Source: an uncultured Bacteroidales bacterium
GTDB taxonomy: Bacteria > Bacteroidota > Bacteroidia > Bacteroidales > F082
Assembly: GCA_900317055.1 (NCBI GenBank)
Contig: ONFF01000028.1
Location: 1-64,000 of the forward strand
Direction of reading: 5' to 3'
DNA: 64,000 nucleotides
Part shown: positions 8,767 through 17,051 of the stretch, one piece after another
Layout of the letters: each line of letters begins with the position of its first letter
How positions within the stretch are numbered: position 1 is the stretch's first letter
Notes under the pieces: generated by a model
Told to the model about the DNA's origin: nothing
The model's input: the letters and a program-made list of their open reading frames with translations, nothing else
Databases searched by the model: none
Program-made: the position numbers and the translations under genes

Positions 8767-9942
8767 ATGGAAGACAACTACCAACTCATCACCAAGACTG
8801 CAGCCGGACTTGAGGAAGTGCTGGCTCGGGAAATCAAAGCCCTTGGGGCGAAGAATGTGCGACCGATGCACCGCGCCGTGATTTGCGAAGGCAACAAAGA
8901 GCTGATGTACCGAATTAACTATGAGGTACGCACCGCCCTTAAGGTGCTGAAGCCCTTCAAGAACTTCTTCGCCAAGAATCCCGATGAACTTTATAAGAAA
9001 GTGAAGGAAATCAACTGGTGTGAACTGCTCCGCACCGACCAGACCTTCTGCGTCGATGCCGTGACGAGCGGGCGTTTCTTCACCCATTCGCAATATGCAG
9101 CCTTGACGGTAAAAGACGCCATAGTTGACCTGTTCCGTGATGTGTATGGTATTAGACCCAGTATCAACACTTTGAACCCCGACCTGCGCATCAGCCTGCA
9201 CATCCGCGAGGACAAGGTAACCATCCTCTTCGACAGCTCGGGCGAGTCATTGCATCATCGCGGCTACCGCAAGCAGGTCGACAAGGCACCGATGAACGAG
9301 GTGTTGGCCGCAGGTCTCATCCAGCTCACGGGGTGGAAGGCCGACTGCAACTTCCTGGACTGCATGTGCGGCTCAGGCACCTTGCCCATCGAGGCGGCTA
9401 TGTATGCCATGAAAATTCCGCCGGGCTATTACCGCAAGCAGTGGGGCTTCATGAAATGGGACGACTACGATGCTGAGCTTTGGCAGCGCATCCGTCAGGA
9501 AGCCGACGACAAAATCTGCGATTTCGAATATGAGATTTGGGCCTCCGACCGCTCGCCCAAGGCCGTCGCCATTGCTGAGGGTAACCTTAACTATGCCCAC
9601 TTGCAGCACGACATCCAGCTGATGAAGAAAGACATGCACGACCTCACTCCACCCGAAGGCGGCGGAATTATGGTCATCAACCCACCCTACGGCGACCGTT
9701 TGGAAGAAGACAACATCGACCAACTCTATGAGGAAATCGGCCACACGCTAAAGCACAATTTCCAAGGCTTCCAATGCTGGCTCATCACCGACGATGCGGT
9801 GGCTTTGCGCCATGTAGGACTGAAGCCCACGGCCAAGATTCCCGTCTGGAACGGACCTTTGGAGTGTCGCTTTGTGAGGTTCGATATTTTTGAAGGGTCG
9901 TTGAAAGATAAGAAGGCGAGGGAGGCAGAAGAAAACAATTAA
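8767..9942 (+). CDS. THUMP-domain class I RNA methyltransferase (RlmL N-domain / YpsC type)
   Basis: The N-terminus (MEDNYQLITKTAAGLEEVLARE) and the following ~150 residues match the ferredoxin-like plus THUMP module that binds RNA. The catalytic half has SAM motif I FLDCMCGSGTLP (about residue 197) and the N2-guanine/adenine-type motif NPPYGDR (about residue 303). The family methylates 23S rRNA guanines (RlmL m2G2445 in E. coli); the exact target here is inferred. The protein lacks the second RlmK domain of the E. coli fusion, as is usual in Bacteroidota. It overlaps the convergent pth gene by 4 bp. Confidence 0.87.
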   Translation: MEDNYQLITKTAAGLEEVLAREIKALGAKNVRPMHRAVICEGNKELMYRINYEVRTALKVLKPFKNFFAKNPDELYKKVKEINWCELLRTDQTFCVDAVTSGRFFTHSQYAALTVKDAIVDLFRDVYGIRPSINTLNPDLRISLHIREDKVTILFDSSGESLHHRGYRKQVDKAPMNEVLAAGLIQLTGWKADCNFLDCMCGSGTLPIEAAMYAMKIPPGYYRKQWGFMKWDDYDAELWQRIRQEADDKICDFEYEIWASDRSPKAVAIAEGNLNYAHLQHDIQLMKKDMHDLTPPEGGGIMVINPPYGDRLEEDNIDQLYEEIGHTLKHNFQGFQCWLITDDAVALRHVGLKPTAKIPVWNGPLECRFVRFDIFEGSLKDKKAREAEENN

Positions 9943-10502
9943 CGCTTATTAAACTGATTCATCGTCCTGTCCACCCCTTGCGTGACAAAGCTCTTGATGA
10001 TTTCCACGGCCTCGTCAACCTTTTGGTCGACAATGGGCTCCTCAGAGGGTTTCCATTGACCCAGAACGAAATCCACCTGACGGCCGCGCGGGAAGTCGTC
10101 GCCCAGACCAAAACGCAAGCGACAGAACACATTGGTACCCAACTTTTCGATAATGTCGGTCAGACCATTGTGGCCACCATCGGCACCTTGTTTGCGGAGG
10201 CGCAGTGTACCCAAAGGCAATGCAATATCATCGTTGACAACCAGCAAGTTCTCCATCGGAATCTTCTCTTGCTGCAGCCAGTATTTCACTGCCTTACCAC
10301 TCAAATTCATATAGGTCGTCGGCTTGATGACAAGCAAGGTCTTGCCCTTGAATTTCATCTCTGCGGTCTGGGCAAGACGGTTTGTGGTAAAGGAACCTTC
10401 AAGGTCCTTCGCCAAACGGTCAGCAATCTTGAAACCTATATTGTGGCGCGTGTTGTCGTACTCGGCACCGATATTTCCCAAACAGGCTATCAGGTATTTC
10501 AT
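9939..10502 (-). CDS. pth: Peptidyl-tRNA hydrolase
   Basis: Recycles peptidyl-tRNA released by stalled ribosomes. The expected active-site residues are visible: Asn10 in LGNIG, His20 in TRHNIGF and Asp in NDDIALP (about 92-93), plus the GGHNGL motif. The frame stays open upstream to an ATG at 10568, but a -7 box (10542-10551) lies inside that extension, and MKYLIACLGN at 10502 is the canonical Pth start, giving a normal 187 aa. The 3' end overlaps the RlmL-like gene by 4 bp. Confidence 0.94.
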   Translation of the reverse strand: MKYLIACLGNIGAEYDNTRHNIGFKIADRLAKDLEGSFTTNRLAQTAEMKFKGKTLLVIKPTTYMNLSGKAVKYWLQQEKIPMENLLVVNDDIALPLGTLRLRKQGADGGHNGLTDIIEKLGTNVFCRLRFGLGDDFPRGRQVDFVLGQWKPSEEPIVDQKVDEAVEIIKSFVTQGVDRTMNQFNKR

Positions 10503-10541
10503 TTCGTCAGGTTCGGTTTGTTTCCTTTTGCGGAATAAACG

Positions 10542-10551
10542 CGCAAAAATA
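10542..10551 (-). promoter_or_regulatory. -7 promoter box for pth (decides the start)
   Basis: Minus-strand TATTTTTGCG. Transcription would begin near 10536, so the upstream ATG at 10568 is not in the message. Confidence 0.6.
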
Positions 10552-10593
10552 CTATTAATAATCGACATAATGCATTAATCCCTACGAAGCAGG

Positions 10594-10653
10594 TTGCTGA
10601 GCCTGTCGAAGCACCGTCTATTATCTGTCGGCCCTTCGACAAGCTCAGGGACC
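10594..10653. repeat. Inverted pair of the CTGAGCCTGTCGAAG element
   Basis: CTGAGCCTGTCGAAG at 10598-10612 faces CTTCGACAAGCTCAG at 10634-10648, so the two copies form an inverted repeat with a ~21-nt spacer. The same sequence family is inserted in a coding region at 26239-26262 and degenerate at 19384-19436. Confidence 0.8.
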
Positions 10654-10668
10654 TTGGCTTTATTAACT

Positions 10669-10693
10669 AAAAAAGGCCGCCCGAAGACGGCCT
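10669..10693 (-). terminator. Rho-independent terminator of rplY
   Basis: On the minus strand a GC-rich hairpin (AGGCCG / CGGCCT arms) is followed by a run of T, just past the rplY stop. Confidence 0.75.
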
Positions 10694-10714
10694 ATTCGTA
10701 TGAGTGATAAATGA

Positions 10715-11290
10715 TTACTCTTCGGCTTCTTCAGCGACAACAGCGCCACGGGCAGCGTTGACGGCGAAGATAACGGTGTAACCAGGAGTGACGGGAGTCA
10801 CATTCTCAATGTTCAGATCCTTCACCTTGATGGCTTCGTTGATGTTCACATTGCTGATGTTGACCTTCACATAGTCCGGCAGATCCTTAATCAGACCGCA
10901 AACCTTGACCTTCTTGATACCCATCTTGGGTTTACCACCACGCATAACACCGGCAGCCGAGCCTTCGAGGGCGATAGGCAATACAACGGTGACGGGCTTG
11001 TCTTCCTTCACGATGAGGAAGTCGGCATGCAACACCTTGTCGGTCACAGGGTGATACTGGATGTCTTGAAGAATGGTCTTGTAGGTCTTTCCATTGACCT
11101 CAAAATCGATAATGTAGGTCTCAGGGGTGAAGAGAATCTTTGAGAAATTCTTCTCAGAAGTGGCGAAATGGATTTGTTGCTCGCCGCTACCGTACATGAC
11201 ACATGGAACCATCTCGGCTTGACGTAAAGCCTTAGTATCCTTTTTCCCTACGTTCTCGCGAAGAGAACCGCTCAATGATACAGTTTTCAT
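10715..11290 (-). CDS. rplY: 50S ribosomal protein L25/general stress protein Ctc
   Basis: Binds 5S rRNA. The protein has the long two-domain CTC form (191 aa): the L25 beta-barrel in the first ~95 residues (LSGSLRENVGKKDTKALRQ; VMYGSGEQQIHF) and the TL5-type C-terminal domain (PIALEGSAAGVMRGG ... NISNVNINEAI). An acidic tail (EEAEE) closes it, as usual. It lies downstream of prs, separated by a palindrome at 11338-11365, and ends at a clear terminator. Confidence 0.94.
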   Translation of the reverse strand: MKTVSLSGSLRENVGKKDTKALRQAEMVPCVMYGSGEQQIHFATSEKNFSKILFTPETYIIDFEVNGKTYKTILQDIQYHPVTDKVLHADFLIVKEDKPVTVVLPIALEGSAAGVMRGGKPKMGIKKVKVCGLIKDLPDYVKVNISNVNINEAIKVKDLNIENVTPVTPGYTVIFAVNAARGAVVAEEAEE

Positions 11291-11337
11291 TGTGTTTAAT
11301 TGTTTAATTGATTGTTAATTGATTGATTTATTTGTTG

Positions 11338-11365
11338 GTAGAGACATGCCATGGCGCGTCTCTAC
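11338..11365. repeat. GTAGAGAC...GTCTCTAC palindrome, copy 1
   Basis: GTAGAGAC at 11338 pairs with GTCTCTAC at 11358-11365. It is one of six copies of this dispersed intergenic palindrome in the window. Confidence 0.75.
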
Positions 11366-11375
11366 AGGATTTGCA

Positions 11376-12311
11376 TTATTTGAATAACGAACTGATGGAT
11401 TCATACGATTCCACGCGGTGGATGACATCGGCAAACAGCGCAGCCGTGCTCACCACATTGATCTTCTTGGATGCATTGGCGGGCAACGGGATGGAATCGG
11501 TAACCACCACCTCGCTGAACACAGAATTGTCCAAACGCTCCATGGCGGGACCGCTGCACACGGCGTGGGTGGCAAAGGCACGGACGCTCTTGGCGCCGTT
11601 GTCCATCAAAACCTGACCAGCCTTGACAATGGTGCCAGCCGTGTCGATGATGTCATCAACGAGGATGACATTCTTGTCCTTCACATCACCAATAAGCGTC
11701 ATGCTATCCACCACATTGGCGCGCGAGCGTTGCTTGTGACAGATGGCGAGATCGCAACCCAAACGTTTGGCGTAAGCCGAAGCACGCTTCGAGCCGCCCA
11801 CATCGGGCGAAGCCATCATCAAGTCCTCGATTTGCATCTTTTGGATGTAGTCAATAAAGAGGCTTGAAGCATAAAGGGCATCCACAGGGATGTCGAAGAA
11901 GCCCTGGATTTGGTCGGCATGCAGGTCGAGGGTGATGATTCGGTTCACACCGGCGGCGGTCAGCAGATTGGCCACCAACTTCGAGCCGATGCTCACACGC
12001 GGTTGGTCCTTACGATCCTGACGAGCCCATCCGAAATAAGGAATCACAGCGATAATCTTGTGAGCCGAGGCACGCTTGGCCGCGTCAATCATCAACAGGA
12101 GTTCCATAAGGTTATCAGTGGAGGGCATGGTAGACTGCACGATGAACACGTGATGGCCACGGATGCTCTCTTCGTATGAAGGCTGGAATTCGCCATCGGA
12201 GAAAACGACGACTTGTGACTTACCCAATTCAGTGCCATATGCTTCGGCAATCTTGGTGCCTAATTCCTTTGTGGCCCTACCGGCGAAAATGGAAACAAAT
12301 CTTCCTGACAT
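11376..12311 (-). CDS. prs: Ribose-phosphate pyrophosphokinase
   Basis: Makes PRPP from ribose 5-phosphate and ATP for nucleotide, His and Trp synthesis. The start MSGRFVSIFAGRATKELGTKIAE is the usual one. The PRPP-binding loop DDIIDTAGT (about residues 219-227) and the flexible-loop region YFGWARQDRKDQPR are both visible. The length (311 aa) fits class I PRPP synthetases. A -7 box lies at 12353-12362. A dispersed palindrome follows its 3' end. Confidence 0.95.
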   Translation of the reverse strand: MSGRFVSIFAGRATKELGTKIAEAYGTELGKSQVVVFSDGEFQPSYEESIRGHHVFIVQSTMPSTDNLMELLLMIDAAKRASAHKIIAVIPYFGWARQDRKDQPRVSIGSKLVANLLTAAGVNRIITLDLHADQIQGFFDIPVDALYASSLFIDYIQKMQIEDLMMASPDVGGSKRASAYAKRLGCDLAICHKQRSRANVVDSMTLIGDVKDKNVILVDDIIDTAGTIVKAGQVLMDNGAKSVRAFATHAVCSGPAMERLDNSVFSEVVVTDSIPLPANASKKINVVSTAALFADVIHRVESYESISSLFK

Positions 12312-12352
12312 TTTTGAAGGATATTATGTTGATTTAACTCCGTTTTTCGGGC

Positions 12353-12362
12353 TGCAAAATTA
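12353..12362 (-). promoter_or_regulatory. -7 promoter box for prs
   Basis: Minus-strand TAATTTTGCA, about 40 nt before the prs ATG. Confidence 0.55.
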
Positions 12363-12436
12363 GGGATTTTATTCGAGCCAACAAGGCAAAAAATAGTTTT
12401 TTTTCTCAAGTTGCTTGCTGTGAATAAAATTTTCTG

Positions 12437-12446
12437 TATTTTTGCA
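12437..12446 (+). promoter_or_regulatory. -7 promoter box for tRNA-Leu
   Basis: TATTTTTGCA with a TTG-rich -33 region (12411-12417), about 27 nt before the tRNA. Confidence 0.6.
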
Positions 12447-12472
12447 GCCGCGTTTGACGCGATGAAGCACAT

Positions 12473-12556
12473 GCCGAAGTGGCGGAATCGGTAGACGCGT
12501 CGGTCTCAAAAACCGATGAGGTAACACTCGTGCCGGTTCGATCCCGGCCTTCGGTA
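12473..12556 (+). tRNA. tRNA-Leu (anticodon CAA)
   Basis: A class II tRNA with long variable arm. Acceptor arms GCCGAAG / CTTCGGT, anticodon stem TCGGT/ACCGA with loop CTCAAAA (anticodon CAA, reads UUG), and T-arm GGTTCGATCC. The CCA end is not encoded. It has its own promoter and terminator. Confidence 0.95.
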
Positions 12557-12562
12557 CTACGA

Positions 12563-12590
12563 AAAACAGCCTCGAGTTCGAGGCTGTTTT
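12563..12590 (+). terminator. Terminator of tRNA-Leu
   Basis: A 13-bp perfect stem (AAAACAGCCTCGA and its complement) with a 2-nt loop, followed by GTTTTTG. Confidence 0.85.
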
Positions 12591-12655
12591 GTTTTTGAAA
12601 TAGCCCGCCTATGTCATTCCCTCGGGAATCTATAGGCGGGCTATTCCATAAGAAA

Positions 12656-14500
12656 TCACTCCACAGTAACCGACTTGGCGAGGTTGCGTGGTTGGTCGAC
12701 ATTGCAGCCCCGCATCACGGCGATGTGATAGGCCAAAATCTGCAAGGGCACCGTCGCCAATAAAGGTGAATAGAGGCATTCCGTCTCAGGAATCTCAATG
12801 ACATAGTCGGCCATCTTGCGCGCCAACACATCATTCTCACTAATGATGGCGATAATCTTCCCGTCACGGGCTTTCACCTCTTGGATATTGCTCAACACTT
12901 TTTCGTATGTGCTATGGTTGGTGGCAATAAAGACCACAGGCATATCCTTGTCGATCAAAGCGATGGGGCCATGCTTCATCTCAGCGGCTGGATAACCCTC
13001 AGCATGGATATAAGAGATTTCCTTCAGCTTCAAGGCACCCTCAAGAGCTACAGGATAGTTCTGCAGACGACCGAGATACAGCATGTTATGCACATCTTTG
13101 TATTTCTCAGCTATCTCTTTCACATGGCCGCTGTGGTCGAGCGTCCATTGGATCTTTTCAGGAATGCGGTCAAGTTCTTGGATGAATTCAAGGCGTTCCT
13201 CGTCTTTCATTGAGCCTTTCAACTCCGCCAGACGCAAGGCCAACATAGCCATTACCGTCACTTGCGAGGTGAAAGCCTTAGTGGAAGCCACACCGATTTC
13301 CGGACCAGCATGGGTGTAAATACCCGCATCCGTGGCTCTCGAAATGGAAGAGCCGATGACATTGCAGATACCCAAAACGATGGCACCTTTTTCTTTCGCC
13401 AACTGGATGGCTGCCAAGGTATCGGCAGTCTCGCCCGACTGCGACACCGCGATTACCACATCATGCGGCGTGACCACAGGATCGCGGTAACGGAACTCCG
13501 AGGCATACTCTACTTTTACACGAATTTTGGCCAGCTTTTCAATGAGATAACTGCCCACAAGACTGGCATGCCATGAAGTGCCGCAAGCCACAAAGACGAT
13601 ATTGTCGGCATACAGCAATTGTTTCTCATACTGAGCGATGCCACCAAGACGCACCGTGTTGGCCTCGGGATGCAGACGGCCACGCATAGTGTCGCGCACG
13701 ATGGTGGGCTGCTCGTAGATTTCCTTCATCATGAAATGGTCGAAGCCAGCCTTTTCGATGCTGTCGAGGTTCATCTTCAATTCCTGGACATAAGGCATGG
13801 CCTCCACATCCTGTATCGTCTTGATGTGCAGTTCCTCACCCAACTTGATTCTCACAACCTGCTCATCTTCAAGGTATACCACCTTTTGCGTACGACCCAC
13901 GATAGGCGTGGCATCCGAGGCAATGAAATACTCGCCCTCACCAATGCCGATGACCATAGGACTTCCCTTTCGGGCAGCAATCAGCTGATCAGGATGGTCT
14001 TTTTCCACGATGACGATAGCGTAGGCTCCCACCACATGGTTCAAGGCGATACGCACGGCCTCAAACAAATCCACATGCTCGCTGAGCTGTACATCTTCGA
14101 TGAGGTTAGTCAGTACTTCGGTGTCGGTCGACGACTTGAATGTGAAGCCACGCTTTTCCAATTCCTTGCGAAGGCTCAGATAGTTTTCGATGATGCCATT
14201 GTGAATCAGGGCAATGTTGCCCGATTGTGAGCGATGGGGGTGCGCGTTCACCTCATTAGGCTCACCATGGGTAGCCCAACGGGTATGAGCGATACCAATG
14301 TGCCCGCTGACATCCTTAGAAGAAGCGAAGGCCTCCAAGTCGGAGACCTTGCCTTTAGTTTTGTAGACATTCAGTTCGTTTGCCTCGTTGAGCAGTGCCA
14401 CACCGGCGCTGTCGTAGCCACGATATTCGAGGCGTTTCAAGCCCTCAATGAGGATAGGATAGGCCTCTTGTTGGCCCACATAAGCTACTATTCCACACAT
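12656..14500 (-). CDS. glmS: Glutamine--fructose-6-phosphate aminotransferase (isomerizing)
   Basis: First step of UDP-GlcNAc synthesis. The N-terminal nucleophile Cys follows Met (MCGIVAYVG), the glutaminase domain has GIAHTRWATHG and LIHNGIIENY, and the C-terminal half has two SIS domains (ACGTSWHASLVG; SQSGETADT; PRNLAKSVTVE at the end). The length (614 aa) is normal. A -7 box lies 20 nt upstream. No glmS ribozyme-like leader is possible in the short 5' region. Confidence 0.97.
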   Translation of the reverse strand: MCGIVAYVGQQEAYPILIEGLKRLEYRGYDSAGVALLNEANELNVYKTKGKVSDLEAFASSKDVSGHIGIAHTRWATHGEPNEVNAHPHRSQSGNIALIHNGIIENYLSLRKELEKRGFTFKSSTDTEVLTNLIEDVQLSEHVDLFEAVRIALNHVVGAYAIVIVEKDHPDQLIAARKGSPMVIGIGEGEYFIASDATPIVGRTQKVVYLEDEQVVRIKLGEELHIKTIQDVEAMPYVQELKMNLDSIEKAGFDHFMMKEIYEQPTIVRDTMRGRLHPEANTVRLGGIAQYEKQLLYADNIVFVACGTSWHASLVGSYLIEKLAKIRVKVEYASEFRYRDPVVTPHDVVIAVSQSGETADTLAAIQLAKEKGAIVLGICNVIGSSISRATDAGIYTHAGPEIGVASTKAFTSQVTVMAMLALRLAELKGSMKDEERLEFIQELDRIPEKIQWTLDHSGHVKEIAEKYKDVHNMLYLGRLQNYPVALEGALKLKEISYIHAEGYPAAEMKHGPIALIDKDMPVVFIATNHSTYEKVLSNIQEVKARDGKIIAIISENDVLARKMADYVIEIPETECLYSPLLATVPLQILAYHIAVMRGCNVDQPRNLAKSVTVE

Positions 14501-14520
14501 AATTGCGTTGATTTAAAAGG

Positions 14521-14530
14521 CGCAAAAATA
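14521..14530 (-). promoter_or_regulatory. -7 promoter box for glmS
   Basis: Minus-strand TATTTTTGCG about 20 nt before the glmS ATG. Confidence 0.55.
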
Positions 14531-14565
14531 GTAGAATGGAAAAAACGATGCAAGATTTTTTTCAA

Positions 14566-15156
14566 TTATTTAAAAAGCTCCTTCACATCTGGAGCCTTCT
14601 CGGCACCCTCGGAAGCCTCAAAATAAGGTTTCTGGTGGAAGCCAAAGAGCTTGGCAATAAGATTGGTGGGGAACATTCGAATAAAGGTATTATAGTCTTG
14701 CACCTTCTCGTTGAATTGCCTTCGGGCATTGGCTATGGAATTTTCGCAGCCCTCGAGTTGGGATTGAAGGTCAAGGTAGTTCTGGTTGGCCTTCAAGTCT
14801 GGATACTGCTCAACGGTAACCAACAAACGCGACAAAGCACCCGACATCTCATCTTGGGCAGCCTGGAAAGCTTTCAAATTTTCTTCGGTGAGATTCTCGG
14901 CATCAAGGGTGACCGAAGTGGCTTTGGCGCGGGCTTCCACCACCGCTGTCAGCGTGCCAGCTTCATATTCAGCATAGCTTTTTACTGTAGCTACAAGGTT
15001 GGGAATCAGGTCGGCACGCTTTTGATAGGCAGCCTGCAGATTACCTACAGCCGAAGTGACTGCTTCTTCTTTGGAAACCATCGTGTTATAGCCACAAGAA
15101 GAAAAACCCAAGGCCATAAACAAAGCCGCAAGGGCGATAATGATAATTCTTTTCAT
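14566..15156 (-). CDS. LemA family lipoprotein
   Basis: A lipoprotein signal peptide ends at GFSSC (Cys about 21). The body shows the LemA signature: YQKRADLIPNLVATVKSYAEYEAGTL, a long helical hairpin, and the C-terminal FNEKVQDYNTFIRMFPTNLIAKLFGF. LemA proteins are widespread membrane-anchored helical proteins with no settled function. It is transcribed divergently from ricT, with separate -7 boxes about 15 nt apart. Confidence 0.92.
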   Translation of the reverse strand: MKRIIIIALAALFMALGFSSCGYNTMVSKEEAVTSAVGNLQAAYQKRADLIPNLVATVKSYAEYEAGTLTAVVEARAKATSVTLDAENLTEENLKAFQAAQDEMSGALSRLLVTVEQYPDLKANQNYLDLQSQLEGCENSIANARRQFNEKVQDYNTFIRMFPTNLIAKLFGFHQKPYFEASEGAEKAPDVKELFK

Positions 15157-15197
15157 AATACAATCAGGATTAATTAATCAACTTGGTATAATTCGAC

Positions 15198-15207
15198 CGC
15201 AAAGGTA
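15198..15207 (-). promoter_or_regulatory. -7 promoter box for lemA
   Basis: Minus-strand TACCTTTGCG, about 41 nt before the lemA ATG. Confidence 0.55.
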
Positions 15208-15220
15208 AACAATTTTTTCG

Positions 15221-15230
15221 TAATTTTGCG
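15221..15230 (+). promoter_or_regulatory. -7 promoter box for the ricT-gldH-pbp1A operon
   Basis: TAATTTTGCG, 34 nt before ATG 15264; divergent to the lemA promoter. Confidence 0.55.
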
Positions 15231-15263
15231 TTTTATTTGCACTTACAAAATTGAATCTATCAA

Positions 15264-16382
15264 ATGACTGATAATCAACATAAAAACAACAATAATTCCA
15301 TTGAAAGACAATTGATTAACCGAGGCTGCCGGTTGGATGAACCTTACAATACAGGTCAGCATGTGCTTTCATGCGGTCGCTGCAAACTAAGCCAGTTTGA
15401 CTGGTTGAAAGACTATGAAAACCAAGAGATCACTGGAAATGTTTGCTTGGCTGAGGTACGTTTCAAGAATGACCGAAAGGATTATTTTTCATACCCTGAG
15501 GATTTGGAACTGGAAGTGGGCGAACTAGTAGCTGTAGAGACCGCCATCGGACACGACATCGGCATTGTCACCCTCTTGGGCGACATAGTGAAACGTCAAC
15601 TGAAGCGCAAGAAATACCGCACGCCGATTAACGAGTTGAAGAAAATCTATCGTCGGGCGCGCCCCAACGATGTGGAGAAATGGCTGGCTGCCATCAAGTT
15701 GGAAGACAGCACTTTGGCACGCACGCGCACCATTGCCGAAAACCTTGGATTAGAGATGAAGCTGAACGATGTTGAATACCAAGGCGACAAGACCAAAGCC
15801 ATATTCTATTACACTGCTGACGGACGCGTCGACTTCCGTGAGCTCATCAAGAAACTCGCCGAGGAATTCCACATCAGGATTGAGATGCGTCAGATTGGTG
15901 TGCGCCAAGAGTCGGCCAAATTGGGTGGCATTGGCTCATGCGGTCGCGAGTTGTGCTGTGCCTCATGGATTTGTGATTTCCAATCGGTGACAACAGGAGT
16001 GGCTCGTGTGCAACAACTTTCACCCAATCCACAAAAACTGGCTGGACAATGTGGCAAGCTGAAATGCTGCCTCAACTTCGAGTACGAAGCATATGTGGAA
16101 GCCTTGAAGGCTTTCTCCGACCCCAACATCGTATTGCATTTTGAGAGCGGTGATGCCGTGCATCAGAAAAACGATGTCTTCAAAGGCATCATGTGGTACT
16201 CCTACACCACCGACAAGAGCAATATCATGGCCGTGCCCGTCGACAAGGTGAAAGATATCATCGCCATGAACAAAAAAGGACAAAAGCCCAAGAAGCTGGA
16301 AGACTTTGCCGTGACTCAGGAAGCCCATACCAACACCAACGAAGGCTACGGCGAAGCTGACCTCAAGAAAATGAGTGACTGA
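15264..16382 (+). CDS. ricT: PSP1/RicT-family protein
   Basis: The protein carries the PSP1 C-terminal domain, including the conserved cysteine clusters CGRELCCASWICDF and CGKLKCCLNFE, and an N-terminal CGRCK. In Bacillus, RicT is part of the Y-complex that modulates RNase Y and binds Fe-S clusters; in Bacteroidota the same gene sits next to gldH, so its role may differ. The symbol follows the Bacillus homologue. It is the first gene of the operon and its stop is one base before the ATG of gldH. Confidence 0.85.
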   Translation: MTDNQHKNNNNSIERQLINRGCRLDEPYNTGQHVLSCGRCKLSQFDWLKDYENQEITGNVCLAEVRFKNDRKDYFSYPEDLELEVGELVAVETAIGHDIGIVTLLGDIVKRQLKRKKYRTPINELKKIYRRARPNDVEKWLAAIKLEDSTLARTRTIAENLGLEMKLNDVEYQGDKTKAIFYYTADGRVDFRELIKKLAEEFHIRIEMRQIGVRQESAKLGGIGSCGRELCCASWICDFQSVTTGVARVQQLSPNPQKLAGQCGKLKCCLNFEYEAYVEALKAFSDPNIVLHFESGDAVHQKNDVFKGIMWYSYTTDKSNIMAVPVDKVKDIIAMNKKGQKPKKLEDFAVTQEAHTNTNEGYGEADLKKMSD

Positions 16383-16383
16383 T

Positions 16384-16989
16384 ATGATGACAATACAAAA
16401 CCAAACAACAAACACAAAACCCACGCCCCGTACCCTCATGGCGGGCTTGACCCGCCATCCCTCAAGCAGGAAAGCCACCCATGTGCTCGGGAGATTGCGG
16501 GTCTTCGCCCGCAATGAGGGTCTCTCACGCAGGGTTTGTGTTTTATTGGCTCTGTTGACCCTAGGGGCGTTCTTCTCTGCCTGCAACAATGATTCATTCG
16601 ACAAGCGCACTGTCATCCCTGAAGCCGAATGGAGGCAAGAGGACCGCGTGACTTTTGATGTCGACATCAACGACACCATCAGTCCTTACGAGTTCGGCAT
16701 TGGGTTGCGCCACCTTGAGAACTACCGCTACAGCAATCTCTTTGTCTTCCTGCATACAACAATGCCCAACGGCAACCGCACCCACGATACCATAGAATGC
16801 ACCCTCGCCACGCCCGAAGGCCGTTGGATTGGCAAGAGCAGCGGCAGCATGCGCGACCTGACCGTTCCGCTCAACGAGAACCTTCTCTTCCCTCTTTCGG
16901 GAACCTACCATTTCGAAATCGAGCAAGCCATGCGCGAACCCGTGCTGAAAGGCATTTCCGACATTGGACTTTACATCGAAAAACATTAG
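16384..16989 (+). CDS. gldH: Gliding motility lipoprotein GldH, with an in-frame repeat insertion at the N-terminus
   Basis: The region after the lipobox (GAFFSACNN) matches GldH: EFGIGLRHLENYRYSNLFVF, TTMPNGNRTHDTIECTLA, and the end GISDIGLYIEK. GldH is a lipoprotein of the gliding/T9SS machinery. The odd part is the first ~50 codons: ATG 16384 follows the ricT stop directly, but bases 16411-16543 are a palindromic repeat element that encodes TLMAGLTRHPSSRKA... and pushes the signal peptide to about residues 48-65. GTG within HVLGRLRV could serve as a new start closer to the signal. Whether lipidation still occurs is unknown. Confidence 0.85.
   Translation: MMTIQNQTTNTKPTPRTLMAGLTRHPSSRKATHVLGRLRVFARNEGLSRRVCVLLALLTLGAFFSACNNDSFDKRTVIPEAEWRQEDRVTFDVDINDTISPYEFGIGLRHLENYRYSNLFVFLHTTMPNGNRTHDTIECTLATPEGRWIGKSSGSMRDLTVPLNENLLFPLSGTYHFEIEQAMREPVLKGISDIGLYIEKH
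16411..16543. repeat. MITE-like composite palindrome inserted in gldH
   Basis: The outer arms AACACAAAACCC (16411-16422) and GGGTTTGTGTT (16533-16543) are inverted. Inside them ACCCTCAT pairs with ATGAGGGT, and two hairpins (GGCGGG..CCCGCC at 16441-16456; TTGCGGGT..GCCCGCAA at about 16496-16513) follow the GCGGGTC/GACCCGC family. The whole tract can fold as one branched stem. Confidence 0.8.
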
Positions 16990-16992
16990 GTC

Positions 16993-17025
16993 CATTCAAA
17001 GATTCATAATTCAAAGTTTAAGATC
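16993..17025. repeat. ATTCAAAG word repeat
   Basis: Near-copies of attcaaag/attcataa between gldH and pbp1A, like the tract at 8683-8712. Confidence 0.5.
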
Positions 17026-17051
17026 CTTGGACACAAAGAAAGATTAAAAAT

